DNA of 64,000 nucleotides from Molanna angustata (taxonomy: Eukaryota > Arthropoda > Insecta > Trichoptera > Molannidae): positions 2,376,256 to 2,440,255 of the forward strand of contig OY754990.1 in the NCBI GenBank assembly GCA_963576475.1. The letters run 5' to 3'. The notes below the pieces were generated by a model that saw nothing but the letters and a program-made list of their open reading frames with translations, was not told where the DNA came from and ran no database searches. Below are positions 40,601-55,600 of this stretch, piece after piece (within the stretch, counting starts at the first letter, position 1; the number at the start of each line of letters is the position of its first letter). Both the position numbers and the translations under genes were made by a program.

Positions 40601-43600
40601 ATCAATCTACATATAATAATAATAATAATAATAATAAAATACTTTTATTGTTTTACACAACGTGGCGGACTTATTGCCCGCAGGCAATCTCTACCAGTCA
40701 ACCACCATGGTAAATACAGCCAGTAACAGGGATAGAAGGATACAAATAGAGAAATAGAAAAAAAAAATAATAATAATAAATGAATAAAAAAAAAAAAAAA
40801 TAATTAAATAAATCAATCATAACTTAAAAATACAAAGTCAAATATAAGAAACAAAAAAATAATATATGTATAAATAAGAACAAAAATAAGAATAATAAAA
40901 AATACATCAGATAGATACACTATGTTTATTGGATGGAGGATAGGAGAGGAGAAAGGAAGAGGGATAAAGGGAAAAAGACGTGAATTTGTGTTTATGTGGA
41001 TAGAAAGTGTGACTTCAGACGCTTTTTGAATGCTATTAAATTAGTGGCATCTCTGATACTCTCCGGCAATATATTCCACATCCGAGCTGCATGAACTGTG
41101 AACGAGTAAGTATAAGTAGAGGTGTGGTGTATTGGTATTGTAAGTGTGCTATTATGTTGGGACCGTAAGTTAAGGCCATGTGAGGATAAGTGGGCGAATT
41201 TCTCTTTGAGGTACGTGGGTGTAAGAGAGTTATTAAGGATTTGGTAGAGTAGGGAAAGAACATGTGAATCTCTTCGTTGACGGATCTTTAACCAGTTCAG
41301 TCGTTGCCTGCTCTCGGACACGTGGTCGAACTTCCTGAGTCCAAACACGTATCGAATGCAGACATTTTGTAACCGTTCGAGTTTGTTAATTTGTTCTTCA
41401 GTTGCATCCAGGTAGGCAACGTCAGCGTAGTCAAGTAATGGTAGCATGAGTTGTTGAGTTAGAGTGATTTTAGTCTTAACTGGTAAATAGTTTTTAAGTC
41501 GGTTTAGTCCATGAAAAGTACGAAAGATCCGTTGGCTTACTCCCTTTATATGACCGGACCATGAAAGATTACAATTCATGATCAGACCAAGGTTTCTGAC
41601 CTCTGGAGAAAATGGTATGATAACGTCGTCAAGGAACACCTCAGGCATGGGTGAAAACTGTGTGGTTCTGAGAAACAGACGTTGCCCTCCAATTAATATT
41701 GAATGTGATTTAGAAGGGTTAATTTGAAGACCGTGTTTTTTTGTCCAATTTAGAATATAATTTAAATCGGCATTCAATGTCGCAACAGCGAGAAGGTAAT
41801 TATCAGGCTTGAAATGGGAATATAATTGGAGATCGTCTGCGAATATGTGATATTTACATCTGATAGATTGTGCGAGAGGGTTTATGAAAATGGAAAAAAG
41901 TAAAGGCGAAAGAATGCCTCCTTGCGGGACACCAGCTATAAGGTCCGTCCAGTTTGATGAGTCGTTGGTAGTCTTGATCTGTTGGGAGCGTCCGCGCAAG
42001 TAGCATTCAAACCATTTGAGCGATTGTAGATCATTGTCATTTGATATTTTGGCGCCCAAGTATTTGAATGTTGTGACTTGTTCTATTTGCTCATTTTCCA
42101 CAACCAGTTGGCATCTTGGAGGTGTTTTCGCTATTACTAGGGATTTTGTTTTCCCTGTAGACAGTATCATGTTGTATTTCGTGCGTTTGCTGTGGCAGGA
42201 CCAAATGCATAGAATAAGCTCCAATTAATGAACATATGAAATATTTATATAATTGTATGCAATGTGAGTATTATAAAAAATAAATAGGTAAATAAAAATC
42301 ATTATTTACCTTTTTGCTTTCGGCTTCAATGGCAGACATGGCGGCTTGTTGTGCTTGCTGAGCCTCACTTCTTTCCATAGCCTGTCTTTTAGCTGCTTCA
42401 CCTCTGTAAATTATTGTCCATTTATGAGTACAAAATATTGTAATATTAAACGCACACATGGATAATGCTTTATGAGAAAATTGTTCATTGATGTCTTTTA
42501 TGAAAATAAAACATTTCACATGAATGTTCCATGAGTATAAAACATTTCATATCAATGTTCCATGAGTATAAAACATTTCATATCAATGTTCCATGAGTAT
42601 AAAACATTTCATATGAATTTTCCATGAGTATCAAACACTTCATATGAATGATTTATGAGTATAAAACATTACATAATATATGTGTGTGTTATGAGTATAA
42701 AACATTACATGTGAGTGTTTTATGAGTATAAAATGTTTCATATTCATGTTTTATGAGTATAAAACATTACATATGTATGTTTTATGAGTATAAAACATTA
42801 CATGTGAGTGTTTTATGAGTATAAAATGTTTCATATTCATGTTTTATGAGTATAAAACATTTCATATGAGTGTTTTATGAGTATAAACATTTCATATGAA
42901 TGTTTTATGAGTTTAAACATTATATGTGTGAGTTTTATGAGTATTATACATTACATGTGATTGTTTTATGAGTATAAAACATTTCATATCAATATTTTAT
43001 GAGTATTAAACATTTGTAAGAGTGTTTAATGAGTATAAAACATTTCATATGAATGTTTTATGAGTATAAAACACTAGATGTATGTGTTTTATGAGTGTAA
43101 ATAATTTTGTATAATTGTTTTATATGTATAAAACATTTGGTATGTGTGTTTTATAAGCATAAAACATTTCAGGGCATACATACTACATATTTGTTATTTG
43201 TGGTAAGCATCACATTAAAGTCAAATTGCAAATAGTAACTTGGTCCTTTATGTCTGTGCTTTTATGAGTACAAAACATTGTTACAAAAGTGTTAAGAAGC
43301 CCAAAATGATGTAGATATTTCTAATGCTCTTTGGAGAGCTATCGTTTGTCTTACCCCAGCAGGTCCAGGAGTGAAGGAGGCGGTTCACTGGCTGGCATTA
43401 TCTCCCCACCCTCGTGGGAAGTCAGATCTCCACTCTCCTCGGGAGACGTGTCACCTTCTTCCGTCGAAGAGATGTTGGGCGATTCGTGGGGCGCCACCTT
43501 AATCCTGGACAAAGAGAAAAATAATCAATCTAACATCCAAAAGCAGTTTAAATTCCACATATTTTCCAACTGTCGATTTGTTCAAGAGAACTTTGTTCTC

Positions 43601-46600
43601 TTAACATATCGACAAAGTATCAAGCCAGGATACGCGAGAATTGTATGTAGGGTCTACATTTTTCACGGTTTTTCCAACTTTGGTCAAAAAACACCAATTT
43701 AGAGGCTTCACAGCATATATGTTCTATGTATGGATTTATTCAGAATTCGGAGTAGAATATTTAGTGTGTCTGTGTGTGTGTGTGTCCCTCCCCTTATAAC
43801 TATTGATCTGCTCAATTGACAGAGCCCAAAATTTCAGAATATATAAATAATTATAGGCCTACAAAACTTTTATACTCAGAAATTTGAATTTTTGTTTCAG
43901 TCAGGGGTTATCAACTATTGAATTTTTACTATATTTTTCCATATATCTCAGAAACCATAAAAGCTAGAACACTGAATATTGGTATAAATATAGACAAATA
44001 CAAAATTCCAAATTAATTTTTATCAATAAAGTTCGAGAGTTTCTCAAATATTTTTTATCAAGAAAAATATTTTTTTTATTTTAAAATTTTTGTGTTTAAC
44101 TGCCTATATTACCAAAGTTTTTAAAAATATTGAAAAAAGCCGAAACACCTCAACTAGAAAATTTAATTTTCTATAAAAAATAAGAACATTGTAGTAGTAC
44201 ATCTCATACTATTTTAACAATTTTTTTAAAAATTGAATTTAGTGACGACATCACTTCATTCAATTTGTATGGCAGTCGCCTACACACAATATGTAAGAAG
44301 ACTTCATAGTTTGATACGTAATCTCCAAACATACATACATAACATCATCCTGTTTTCATATAAAGAGATCAGACCTGTTTTAGTTTATTTATTATATAAG
44401 TTGTCATGAAACATTTATATCTATAAATAAATAAATGGACATGTTTCTGGGATACATTCATTCTTTTTAAAAAAACAGAATACTTACTGTCCTTCTTCCT
44501 TCGATATGTCTAGTCCAAACGCCGAGACTTGCAGTTGTCCTTCCTCAGGAGCGGGTGGTAGTGTAGGAAGATGTTTAGTAGGACCTGGAAACACATTTTG
44601 TTCTATGGCCTTCGGTGTTATTGCCCTTTTACAGGTCTTATAACTAAAATACAATTAAATTATGTAATTGTCTTATTAAATGTACTAATAAATTTATTAT
44701 ATATTATTTGTATTAATATTTATTATTCTCTTGAAAAATGCATGGAGTTTTCACTGGTCCACTGATAAAGCAATGTACATTGTCTGTTTTATAACATTGT
44801 GTAGACTGTATAACTCTCTATCAACCAATAAATAAATATTATAATTGAATAATGCTGGTGTTTTCACTGGTCCACTAATAAAGCAATGTACATGGTCTGT
44901 TTTATAACATTGTGTAGACTGTATAACTCTCTATCAACCAATAAATAAATATTATAATTGAATAATGCTGGTGTTTTCACTGGTCCACTAATAAAGCAAT
45001 GTACATGGTCTGTTTTATAACATTGTGTAGACTGTATAACTCTCTATCAACCAATAAATAAATATTATAATTGAATAATGCATGGAGTTTTCACTGGTCC
45101 ACTAATAAAGCAATGTACATTGTCTGTTTTATAACATTGTGTAGACTGTATAACTCTCTATCAACCAATAAATAAATATTATAATTGAATAATGCATGGA
45201 GTTTTCACTGGTCCACTAATAAAGCAATGTACATTGTCTGTTTTATAACATTGTGTAGACTGTATAACTCTCTATCAACCAATAAATAAATATTATAATT
45301 GAATAATGCATGGTGTTTTCACTGGTCCACTGATAAAGCAATGTACATTGTCTGTTTTATAACTTTGTGTAGACTGTATAACTCTCTATCAACCAATAAA
45401 TAAATATTATAATTGAATAATGCATGGAGTTTTCACTGGTCCACTAATAAAGTCTTTCTCGAGACTTACTCAATACGTGATTTACCCTAGAAAATAACCA
45501 TTCATCTTTAATCCGCATAAGTCTTAATATAAACATAATATGATAATTTTTCAAAATTCCATCATGTTAGGACACATTTAAACGATATTATTTTAAACTC
45601 AACATAAAATTATTATGTGTTATGTGTGTGAGAAGATGCAGTGTTAATAATTTTGGTGAGGTGTGAGCCAAAACTTTGAAACATTTAATAGTGAGTTGTG
45701 TGATATTTGCATTCAATATTGTGTTACATACAACATTTAACATAATACCATACGTCATACAAACATAGAGAAAATTATTATTCGTCGAGGGATTGGGAGT
45801 ACCCGCCAACCTTAGTCATGAGGCCAAAGAAGAAGAAGAGGAAGTTGCATCTTTAAAGACCCTTCTTAACACCTATGATCTGGATGTACACAAATATGCA
45901 CGCTTATTACATTCTAATATATGAAACACCAACAAATATTGTATGTATATCACCAAATCTATGGTATACAATATTTTTACTCTCCACTACCAACTATGGA
46001 ATAGTGTTTACTCTCCACTACCAACTATGGAATAGTGTTACTCTCCACTACCAACTATGGAATAGTGGAGAGTCATGATTTCACAATTTTTAAGCGTATT
46101 TTTTTACATCAATTTCTCAATGGGTATCATGTAGAGAGTGTATACTTTGAGTTTCATCGTGATGTTTTTGTGTGTATGCCGTATGCCGTACACAAATTTG
46201 AAAATTTGTGTCCTCTGTACAGCCCAAACCAAATGACTGATGAACTTCATATTGATACCATATGTGTGAAGTACATAAACTTAGAGCTGATTAGTTTTCC
46301 ATAGACAACAGTTAATTATTTCTCTATGATTTCATCTGTTAAAACTTTAAAAATGCTCTCACGACCTGGAAATTTGAGATATTTTCATTTTATTTGAATT
46401 ATTTATGCAAAAAAAAGAATTTTCACAAAACTGCATTCAGAGTTTGCCAACCTTAAATATCCTTTCAATAATTATGTTTCTATTAAGTAATCGATATTTT
46501 GTATGAAAAATATATAGGAGAATTTTTATGTTTAGCAATGTTTAGTTACATATTTGATTTCATATTGATATTAGAGTGTAATATTAGCAGGGAAGCTTCA

Positions 46601-49600
46601 TTGTGTAGTGGGGAGTTTAGTGTTGGCCACAACCCACTCGTTTTAGTTAAGTATAGAGGTTTTTTTCTAAATAGTAAAAGAATTATTAAAAAATAAAAAA
46701 GGTAAAAAATTAACACCATGTATTCCCATTCGTTAAAATTATAAATCTACTTTGTAGACCCAAAATAGCATATTAAATTAAAAAAAGAGCCCTTAAGGAT
46801 GAAAGCAAGGGTCTGAAATTGAGTACCCTAATGGTGCGAGATCTGATGTATGCAGACGATAAAGTTCTATTAGCAGAAAGTAGGGAAGAGTTACAGTATC
46901 TTGTAAGTATGGTATATGAAGGATGTATAGAGAATGGACTTAGGATGAATGCCAGCAAATCAAAGACAATGGTCTTTGAAAAGAGTGAAAGCAGAACAGC
47001 GTGTAAAATAAGAGTAGAGAACGAATGGCTCGAGCAAGTCGACGAATATGTGTACTTGGGAAGCATATTTCAACGGAATGGACGACTGGATAGAGAGATC
47101 GAAAGAAGAGTTATGGCAGGAAACAGAGTGAATGGAGCACTAAGACCAATTATGAATGATCGCAACATATCAAAGGATGCCAAAGTTGCCATTCATAACG
47201 CCATCGTAGTGCAATCCTTGACGTATGCAAGTGAAACCTGGACATGGCAGAAGACGCATGAAAGTAGAATAAATGCAGTTGAAATGAGATCGTTAAGAAG
47301 GATTTGTAATAGAACGATGTACGACCGGGTAAGAAACGAGGATATAAGGAAAGGATGTAAGATGAAGAAAGATGTCATTACTAGAATGAAAGTGAACACA
47401 TTGAGATGGTTTGGTCACATGGGGAGAATGAATGAGGAGCGCCTGACGAAGAAAATATACAGAGCTCACAGGAATGGAATGAGAGGTCAGAGACGCCCAA
47501 GAAAGGGATGGCACGACCATGTGAATGAAATTTTGAGACGGAAATGTTGGAAGTGTGAGCAATAGACGAACATGTATGAGACGATGCATGAATGTGGATG
47601 AGGCGAGGGATGCGTGCCAGGATAGAAAGATGTGGCGTTTGGATCTCTCTGCCTATCCCGCAAGGGACATGGCGTGATGGTATGTATGTATGTACTTTGT
47701 AGACCCTGTTTTTTCCCTTCTGTTAAAATTATTAATTTATTTTGTAAACTCTGTTTTTTTTCATTTCGTTATAATTATAAATCTACTTTGTAGACCCTGT
47801 TTTTAAGTTATTTGCAAAAAAAACAATTAAAGTACAAAATTAAAAAAAAATCACTCAATAGAATCAAGATGTAAAACAATAAAAAAGAGAAAAGCAATCA
47901 TGGTTTCACTGGATTTACGAATCCAGGCCAACAAGCCGAAGTGACCAGAGTACCAGTTAGAATAGGTGAGCCACATGGGCTTGTGACCATGTATGCGGGA
48001 TTAAGGGGCCCCTTTATGTCACGCTCACCACTCACCCACCAATCTCCGACGAAACCAAATCCAATAGGATGCAGACAATGCTGTTTTCAACACTCTATCC
48101 AGAAGTTCTTTTATTTTACCCCTAGGGAAACCTAGGTCCTTACGTAGGAAAAAAAAGATTTTTGTGGGCAGGTCTCTCGCCCCCACCTCTACAGCATATA
48201 TATTTGTGCTAAAGCCTAATATTTTGAACTGTTTTATCTACCAGTTCCTTGTACTTGCTTGTTTAGTGGTCTTGTATTGGTGGTCTTTTGTAATATTTGT
48301 GTCCCATGGAATAGTCAGCTCTAGAGTCTGAACTGTTGTCTGTTTCAAAGACGTAGTTTTTGAGGGTTCTGGGAAAAACATTTTCAAAATTTGTAAAAAA
48401 AAAATTACTATTTGGCCTACTATAGACTTAAAAGCAATACTAAACTATCTATTTTTTGAAAGTAAAAAAAAAGAACAATCTCACGGTCTACTCAAAAGTA
48501 CATTAAAAAGAGAGAGAAGAAATAAATTTATGCAGGGGTTAATTTGGAGGCATTGAAATAAAAAAGTCAAACCTATAAACAGTTAATAAACATCTCACAT
48601 AGTTCATAAATGAGGTTCACCATCACACCTAAAGCGCCAAATAACATCTCACATAGTTCATAAATGAGGTTCACCATCACACCTAAAGCGCCAAATAACA
48701 TCTCACATAGTTCATAAATGAGGTTCACCATCACACCTAAAGCGCCAAATAACATCTCACATAGTTCATAAATGAGGTTCACCATCACACCTAAAGCGCC
48801 AAATAACATCTCACATAGTTCATAAATGAGGTTCACCATCACACTTAAAGCGCCAAATAACATCTCACATAGTTCATAAATGAGGTTCACCATCACACCT
48901 AAAGCGCAAAATAACATCTCACATCGTTCAGAAATGAGGTTCACCATCACACCTAAAGCGACAAATAACATCTCACATAGTTCATAAATGAGGTTCACCA
49001 TCACACCTAAAGCGCCAAATAACATCTCACATAGTTCATAAATGAGGTTCACCATCACACCTAAAGCGCAAAATAACATCTCACATCGTTCAGAAATGAG
49101 GTTCACCATCACACCTAAAGCGCCAAATAACATCTCACATAGTTCATAAATGAGGTTCACCATCACATCTAAAGCGCAAAATAACATCTCACATCGTTCA
49201 GAAATGAGGTTCACCATCACACCTAAAGCGCCAAATAACATCTCACATAGTTCATAAATGAGGTTCACCATCACACCTAAAGCGCCAAATAACATCTCAC
49301 ATAGTTCATAAATGAGGTTCACCATCACACCTAAAGCGCAAAATAACATCTCACATCGTTCAGAAATGAGGTTCACCATCACACCTAAAGCGCCAAATAA
49401 CATCTCACTTCGTTCAGAAATGAGGTTCACCATCACACCTAAAGCGCAAAATAACATCTCACATCATTCAGAAATGGGGAACCATCACACCTAAAGCGCA
49501 AAATAACATCTCACATCATTCAGAAATGGGGAACCATCACACCCAAAGCGCAAAATAATATCTCACATAGTTCAGAAATGAGGTTCACCATCACACCTAA

Positions 49601-52600
49601 AGCGCAAAATAACATCTCACATCGTTCAGAAATGAGGTTCACCATCACACCTAAAGCGCCAAATAACATCTCACTTCGTTCAGAAATGAGGTTCACCATC
49701 ACACCTAAAGCGCAAAATAACATCTCACATCATTCAGAAATGGGGAACCATCACACCCAAAGCGCAAAATAATATCTCACATAGTTCAGAAATGAGGTTC
49801 ACCATCAAACCTATAGCGCAAAATAACATCTCACATCATTCAGAAATGGGGAACCATCACACCCAAAGTGCAAAATAAAATCTCACATAGTTCAGAAATG
49901 AGGTTCACCATCATACCTAAAGCGTAAAATAACATCTCACATCGTTCAGAAATGAGGTTCACCATCACACCTAAAGCGCAAAATAACATCTCACATCATT
50001 AAGAAATGGGGAACCATCACACCCAAAGCGCAAAATAATATCTCACATAGTTCAGAAATGAGGTTCACCATCACACCTAAAGCGCAAAATAACATCTCAC
50101 ATCATTCAGAAATGGGGAACCATCACACCCAAACTGATAATAATATCTCACATAGTTCAGAAATGAGGTTCACCATTTCGCACAAAGCGCAAAATAACAT
50201 CTCACATCATCAGAAATGGGGAAACATCACACCCAAAGTGCAAAATAACATCTCACATAGTTCAAAAATGAGGTTCACCATCATACCTAAAGCGCAAAAT
50301 AACATCTCACATAGTTCATAAATGAGATTCACCATCACACCTAAAGCGCAAAATAACATCTCACATAGTTCATAAATGAGGTTCACCATCTCGCACAAAG
50401 TGCAAAATAATATCTCACCCAGTGCAAAATAAAAAACAAAGTACCTACTTAATTAAGTACTTTGTTAAAATAATATCTTAGGTTTTCTATTTTTCTTAGA
50501 ACTTCCTCTCCCTTCTCTATTATTTGTAATCCTTGCATTGAATCTAAATAAAAATGGTCTTTACCACTATCCTTCACCATACTGATAATGCTTGGCATTG
50601 AGTGACACCGGTGAATGGAAGTTGCATTTTCAGATTAAAATTAATTCAACGAAAAACTATAACCCGAAAGCACAGTCCTAGGTACCTAAATACTAACTCC
50701 TAACCTTACTGGAGTATTTAGTATTCTTAAGTTAGCAATCACGTTGTAGAGACACATCACTAACTAAATACTACGACAAACTTAAGGTTGATGGTGTAGA
50801 ATTTCACATTATTGTGAATAAAGAAAAGAGATAGATAGCTTTCTATGGGTTTAGACTGACGTTTAAAATGTTTTTGTCATAACAACACAAACATAATATG
50901 TAACCAACTTCACACTGACAGCTCGATGTCACGATTTTTTTGAAATTCTAGCGAATTTTCGGCATCTCGTACGGATCGCTGAATACTCTGTTTGGTATTT
51001 GATTTGACAAAATTACCAAATACATACTCAACGAAGCCGATAAAATCATCATCCACCGAAAAATCTCGTATTTTAATATTAAACCACTCGTAAGGTTCCT
51101 CGGTATCAACCTTACTTTTTGACAATTCGCAAATGTTAGTTTACGCCGATGCTAAGTATTTAGATATGTCTCTGCAATGCAATGTGTCTCATACGTGAAC
51201 TTGGTAGCATCCTCCAGTTAGGAAGCCACGTAATCTCCTAACTTAAGTGAGCGACTGTGCAATGAAAACATGGTTAGTATTTAGAATTTAGTATTTAGAT
51301 CGGACTCTGCATTCGGACCTAAGTATGTAATAGTTTTTATCATTATTAAAAGTCTTCAAATTCATAGAATTCTAATCTGTTTTATGTTATAGTTGAAGTC
51401 AATCAATCCTGTTCGTGTTAGAGCAGCGCAATGCCGTAAAATTAAACATAAAATTCATTCTCTTGTCAAGTTAGATGCGGATGCAGAGCATAGCGGCCAA
51501 TGGTAGTCCAGGATGCGACGGCGACAGCCAATGCATCAGTCGACATAGTACGAGACCTTACTTTGCTTATTAATCGAAGACCACATCTTCAACTGACCCA
51601 TTCTCTCCTCTTCTGTGGGCTCCGGAATCGGCTCTTCTAACTGCGGCCCCCTCATCAGTCCCAGCAGGACGCCAAAGATGTACCTGAAAGGCAAAAATTC
51701 GCAAATATTATAACAATCGTACATTTTTTTGACATACTTTATGTCCCGATAGAGACGAAGTTGAAGCAACCGGTTTCGGAATTGACTGCTCCCTCATCGG
51801 TTTAATTTACAACTACAACAAAATGTTCCCGTGATACAAATCAATAGAATAAAACATTATATAACTGGGTTCAATTCCAAAGGTGAAAAAAAATATCCAA
51901 ACATTGTATTTTTATATTTGCATATACGCAAACATTGGATTTTTATATTTACATATACGCAAACATTGTATTTTTTACTAGAATCTTAACTGGTCACTGT
52001 AGACTCAATAAACATCTATGCACGATGAATTTATCGGAAATGTACCTATGCAGGTTCTGCATGGATGAACATGAAACACCGATGCATCTACTTACAGAAT
52101 GTGGCCCACTAATGCAAACAAGAGTAAAGAAAATAGGTTTGCATATTGCTGATCAAAAGCAAATCAGAGACACCGATCCACAAAGGATTTTACAGTTCTT
52201 CCAGGAGATAGGACTATGGAATGACATCTAGCAGGCAAAGTATCACAATGGACTACTATTGAGTCGACGTGAGAGGGTCTCTAGATGGGTTATAATAAAA
52301 AAAAAAAAAAAACATTGTATTTTTATATTTGCATATACGCAAACATTGGATTTTTATATTTGCATATACGCAAACATTGGATTTTTATATTTGCATATAC
52401 GCAAACATTGGATTTTTATATTTGCATATACGCAAACATTGGATTTTTATATTTGCATATACGCAAACATTGTATTTTTATATTTGCATATATGCAAACA
52501 TTGGATTTTTATATTTGCATATACGCAAACATTGTATTTTTATATTTGCATATACGCAAACATTGTATTTTTATATTTGCATATACACAAACATTGGATT

Positions 52601-55600
52601 TTTTCCATGTCGGGAGTGAATATTATTTTTATGACAAATTTTTAACATCTCAATAGAGATGAAGTAGAAATATTTTAGGAGAACAAAGAACACATGACAT
52701 CTATAGGGCTTACGACATGTCATCGGCTGGTTTACGTCATCATCTTGTGCACTTGCGCATAAAGTTCACCAATTATACCTTCTTATTAAATTAATGGAAC
52801 TTTCAATCCAATTATTCAAGGTTCTATTTATTTTCATCATGAAAATATGTTTGTTTGAAAATAAGCTGAAACACTATCGCCATCTGTGAAGTGATGATGA
52901 AACTTTTTTGTAACGCCATCTATTGAGAAATATACATTTTATAAAACACTAGTGATGTTCTTTTGTCATTTAAATTTCCAATTCAATCTTCAGAGTAGCA
53001 AAAATACATTAAATGAATAAATTTTAAATCAAATTCGATTTACATACACATTGATACAAGTAGGTAAACAAGTCAAAAATGAAATAATATTTCTGGCGCA
53101 GTTCAGGGGTGACATCTGTGCGAGACATCGTCACCTCATTTATAAGGACTGTTGCTTTCATTTTTTACAAATAAATAAACTTCTCAATAGATGGCGTTAC
53201 AAAAAGGTTTCTTCGTTACTTCATAGATGGCAATAGTAATAATGTCATATTTTCAGGTGATCTCTTACTCATTATTCAAATATATAGATCTTTCACAAAT
53301 TGCATTGATAAGGGAATTCAATAAGAAGCTATAATAGGTGAACGTTGCGCAAGCGCATAACGTGATCACGTAAATCAGCCGATGACAGGTCGTAAGCCCT
53401 GTAGGTGCCTTGAGTTCCTGCTTCTTCTATAATATCCCAACTTTGTCTCTATAAAAATATTATAGTTTACTAATTTTAAAGTTGCATATTACAATAATCA
53501 TACCAACCAGATTATACTGAATCCAGAGCGCAAAAAAAAAATAACATCTAAAATTAGAAATTACTTCCTATTAGAATACGTCTCACTTAAAAGTGCACTT
53601 CATTTATATTTTATAATTTTAATATTGTTACTCAAGGAATATAACATTTGTACTTGATTTATTTGTACAAGAAACTCACTGATAGCCTTTAGACTAGTTA
53701 GATCTCAATTATTCTGTAAAACTTTTCTTAAAAGAAATAATATCAACCAGTGTTTAGATTTATCAAATATCTATCATTTAAAAAAAAAGTATCTTGGCAC
53801 GTATTGTGTCGTTTTAATCCCCTAAGAAATATTATAGGGTAAAATTCTCAGATATTTTAACAATATCACTATTCAAATTTTAATCAATTGTTATGTAAAT
53901 CACCTGATGATGACAGCGATGCTGTATCCAAAGTAATAGAACATGTAGAAGATGATCTTGAAGAACCCGATGAAGATGTCTGCTGGAGACATTTGCTGCA
54001 AGTCCGCCATCCGCTGCTTGATGTTTGTCGGGGACATTGTGGTGAAGAGCATATAGACACCGTCCTTGAAGGCTTGGATTCCCCGACGTATAGGGTCCTT
54101 CGCAGCTCTGGAATAATGCACCAATGATATTTACCATTCATAAAAGTATATTTATCAAGTTAAAAATATGGTTCCTATGAAACATAAGCATGTACATTAA
54201 GGGATAAAGCTTTTAAAATTTATGAGTTCATTATTAAATAAATGTATGTATTTTGTTTTATTTACAAAATATATGTATGCATTTCGTTTTTATTACTAAA
54301 TACAAACATTAATTTTGTTTTTATTACTAAATACAAACATTTATTTTGTTTTTATTATTAAATAAATGTATGTATTTTGTTCTTATTACTAAATAAATGT
54401 ATGTATTTTGTTTAAATTACTAAATATTTGTATGTATTTTGTTTAAATTACTAAAAAATGTATGTATTTTGTTTTTATTTACTAAATAAATGTAAGTATT
54501 TTGTTTTTATTACTAAATAAATGTATGTTTTTGTTTTCATTAGTAAAGCATGTACGTATTTTGTTAAATGTACCTACATATGTATAAAGTTTTTCATTTA
54601 ATTTTTCGAAAAAACGGGCTGTTTTTTTTATTATTTATCTAACCTAACATTACAAACTATAATCTGAAAATACTGATAGTCTGAACGGGGATAGTTTTTT
54701 TGTAAATTCGGATTATCGAGGCTCTACTGTATTGTAAGATTATAAAGAGTTCCTGTTTAAATTCACTGATCAAACATATTTTGTGCAAAAAAAAAGGGTC
54801 TGAATAAAAAGATATGAAACCTTTCCTCGTCCTCTTCGTTGAGATAGCTGGTGTAGGCCGCCTCCCTGTTCTTGGGTCCTCCTCCCGAGTCCTCCTGGGC
54901 CATCAGTCCCGAGGCGTGGGTCATCTCAAAGATGGCATCCTCGCAGAAGTTGACAAAGGCTTCCAGCTTCTCCTTGTCGCCGCCCTCAGTCACGATGCTG
55001 TAGAAGAAGGCGCGTTTAGATTCCTGAAAAGAAGATATTGTATAGTACCTTAATATTGGATAGGGTGGTGGATGCCCGGAATGGTTTAACAGCACAATTA
55101 AAACAATTTCAGACAGATACGAAGTAGGAACATAGTAGAATAGGGAAATCAGACACCTACAGGTCTTATGGCCTATAGGTGCCTGTTTTACATGATCACT
55201 TTAGGTGTTTGCACAACATTCACCAATTATGCCAAATCAATCCAATTTTTGAAAGTTGTATTTAAATATAAATATATAAATATAATGAACACTTCCTTGC
55301 ACCCTGTGCAAGTGGCGAGTTTATTGCCGTATGGCAATTTCTTCCAACTAACCAGTGTTTCCAGCCCAGAGAAGCATTATTTGCGTGAGAAATGAATTTA
55401 AATAAACTTTACCACTCAACGTATTATATACCGACCGCCGTGGCACAGTTGGTAAGCCGTTTGGTTTCTGTGCGGACGTCCTGGGTTCGATTCCCAGCAG
55501 AGGAGAAATTTATTTAAATTAATTTCTCACGCAAATATTGCTTCTCTGGGCTGGAAACACTGGTTAGTTGGAAGAAATTGCCATACAACAATAAACTCGC

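Noticed and set aside
48573..49457. 294-codon open frame of 18-residue repeats
   Set aside because: The frame exists because the 54-bp array period is divisible by 3. No splice sites, domain or unique flanks support a gene.
50910..51125. 71-codon minus-strand ORF shared between family D copies
   Set aside because: The other copies have it broken or out of frame, so sharing reflects element ancestry and not coding selection.
52259..52656. Three overlapping plus-strand ORFs of 96-128 codons
   Set aside because: They are the three frames of a 31-bp minisatellite and repeat the same 31-residue pattern.
55433..55503. Functional tRNA gene
   Set aside because: It has A and B boxes but a poor acceptor stem, and it is the head of a SINE with a body and an inverted partner.
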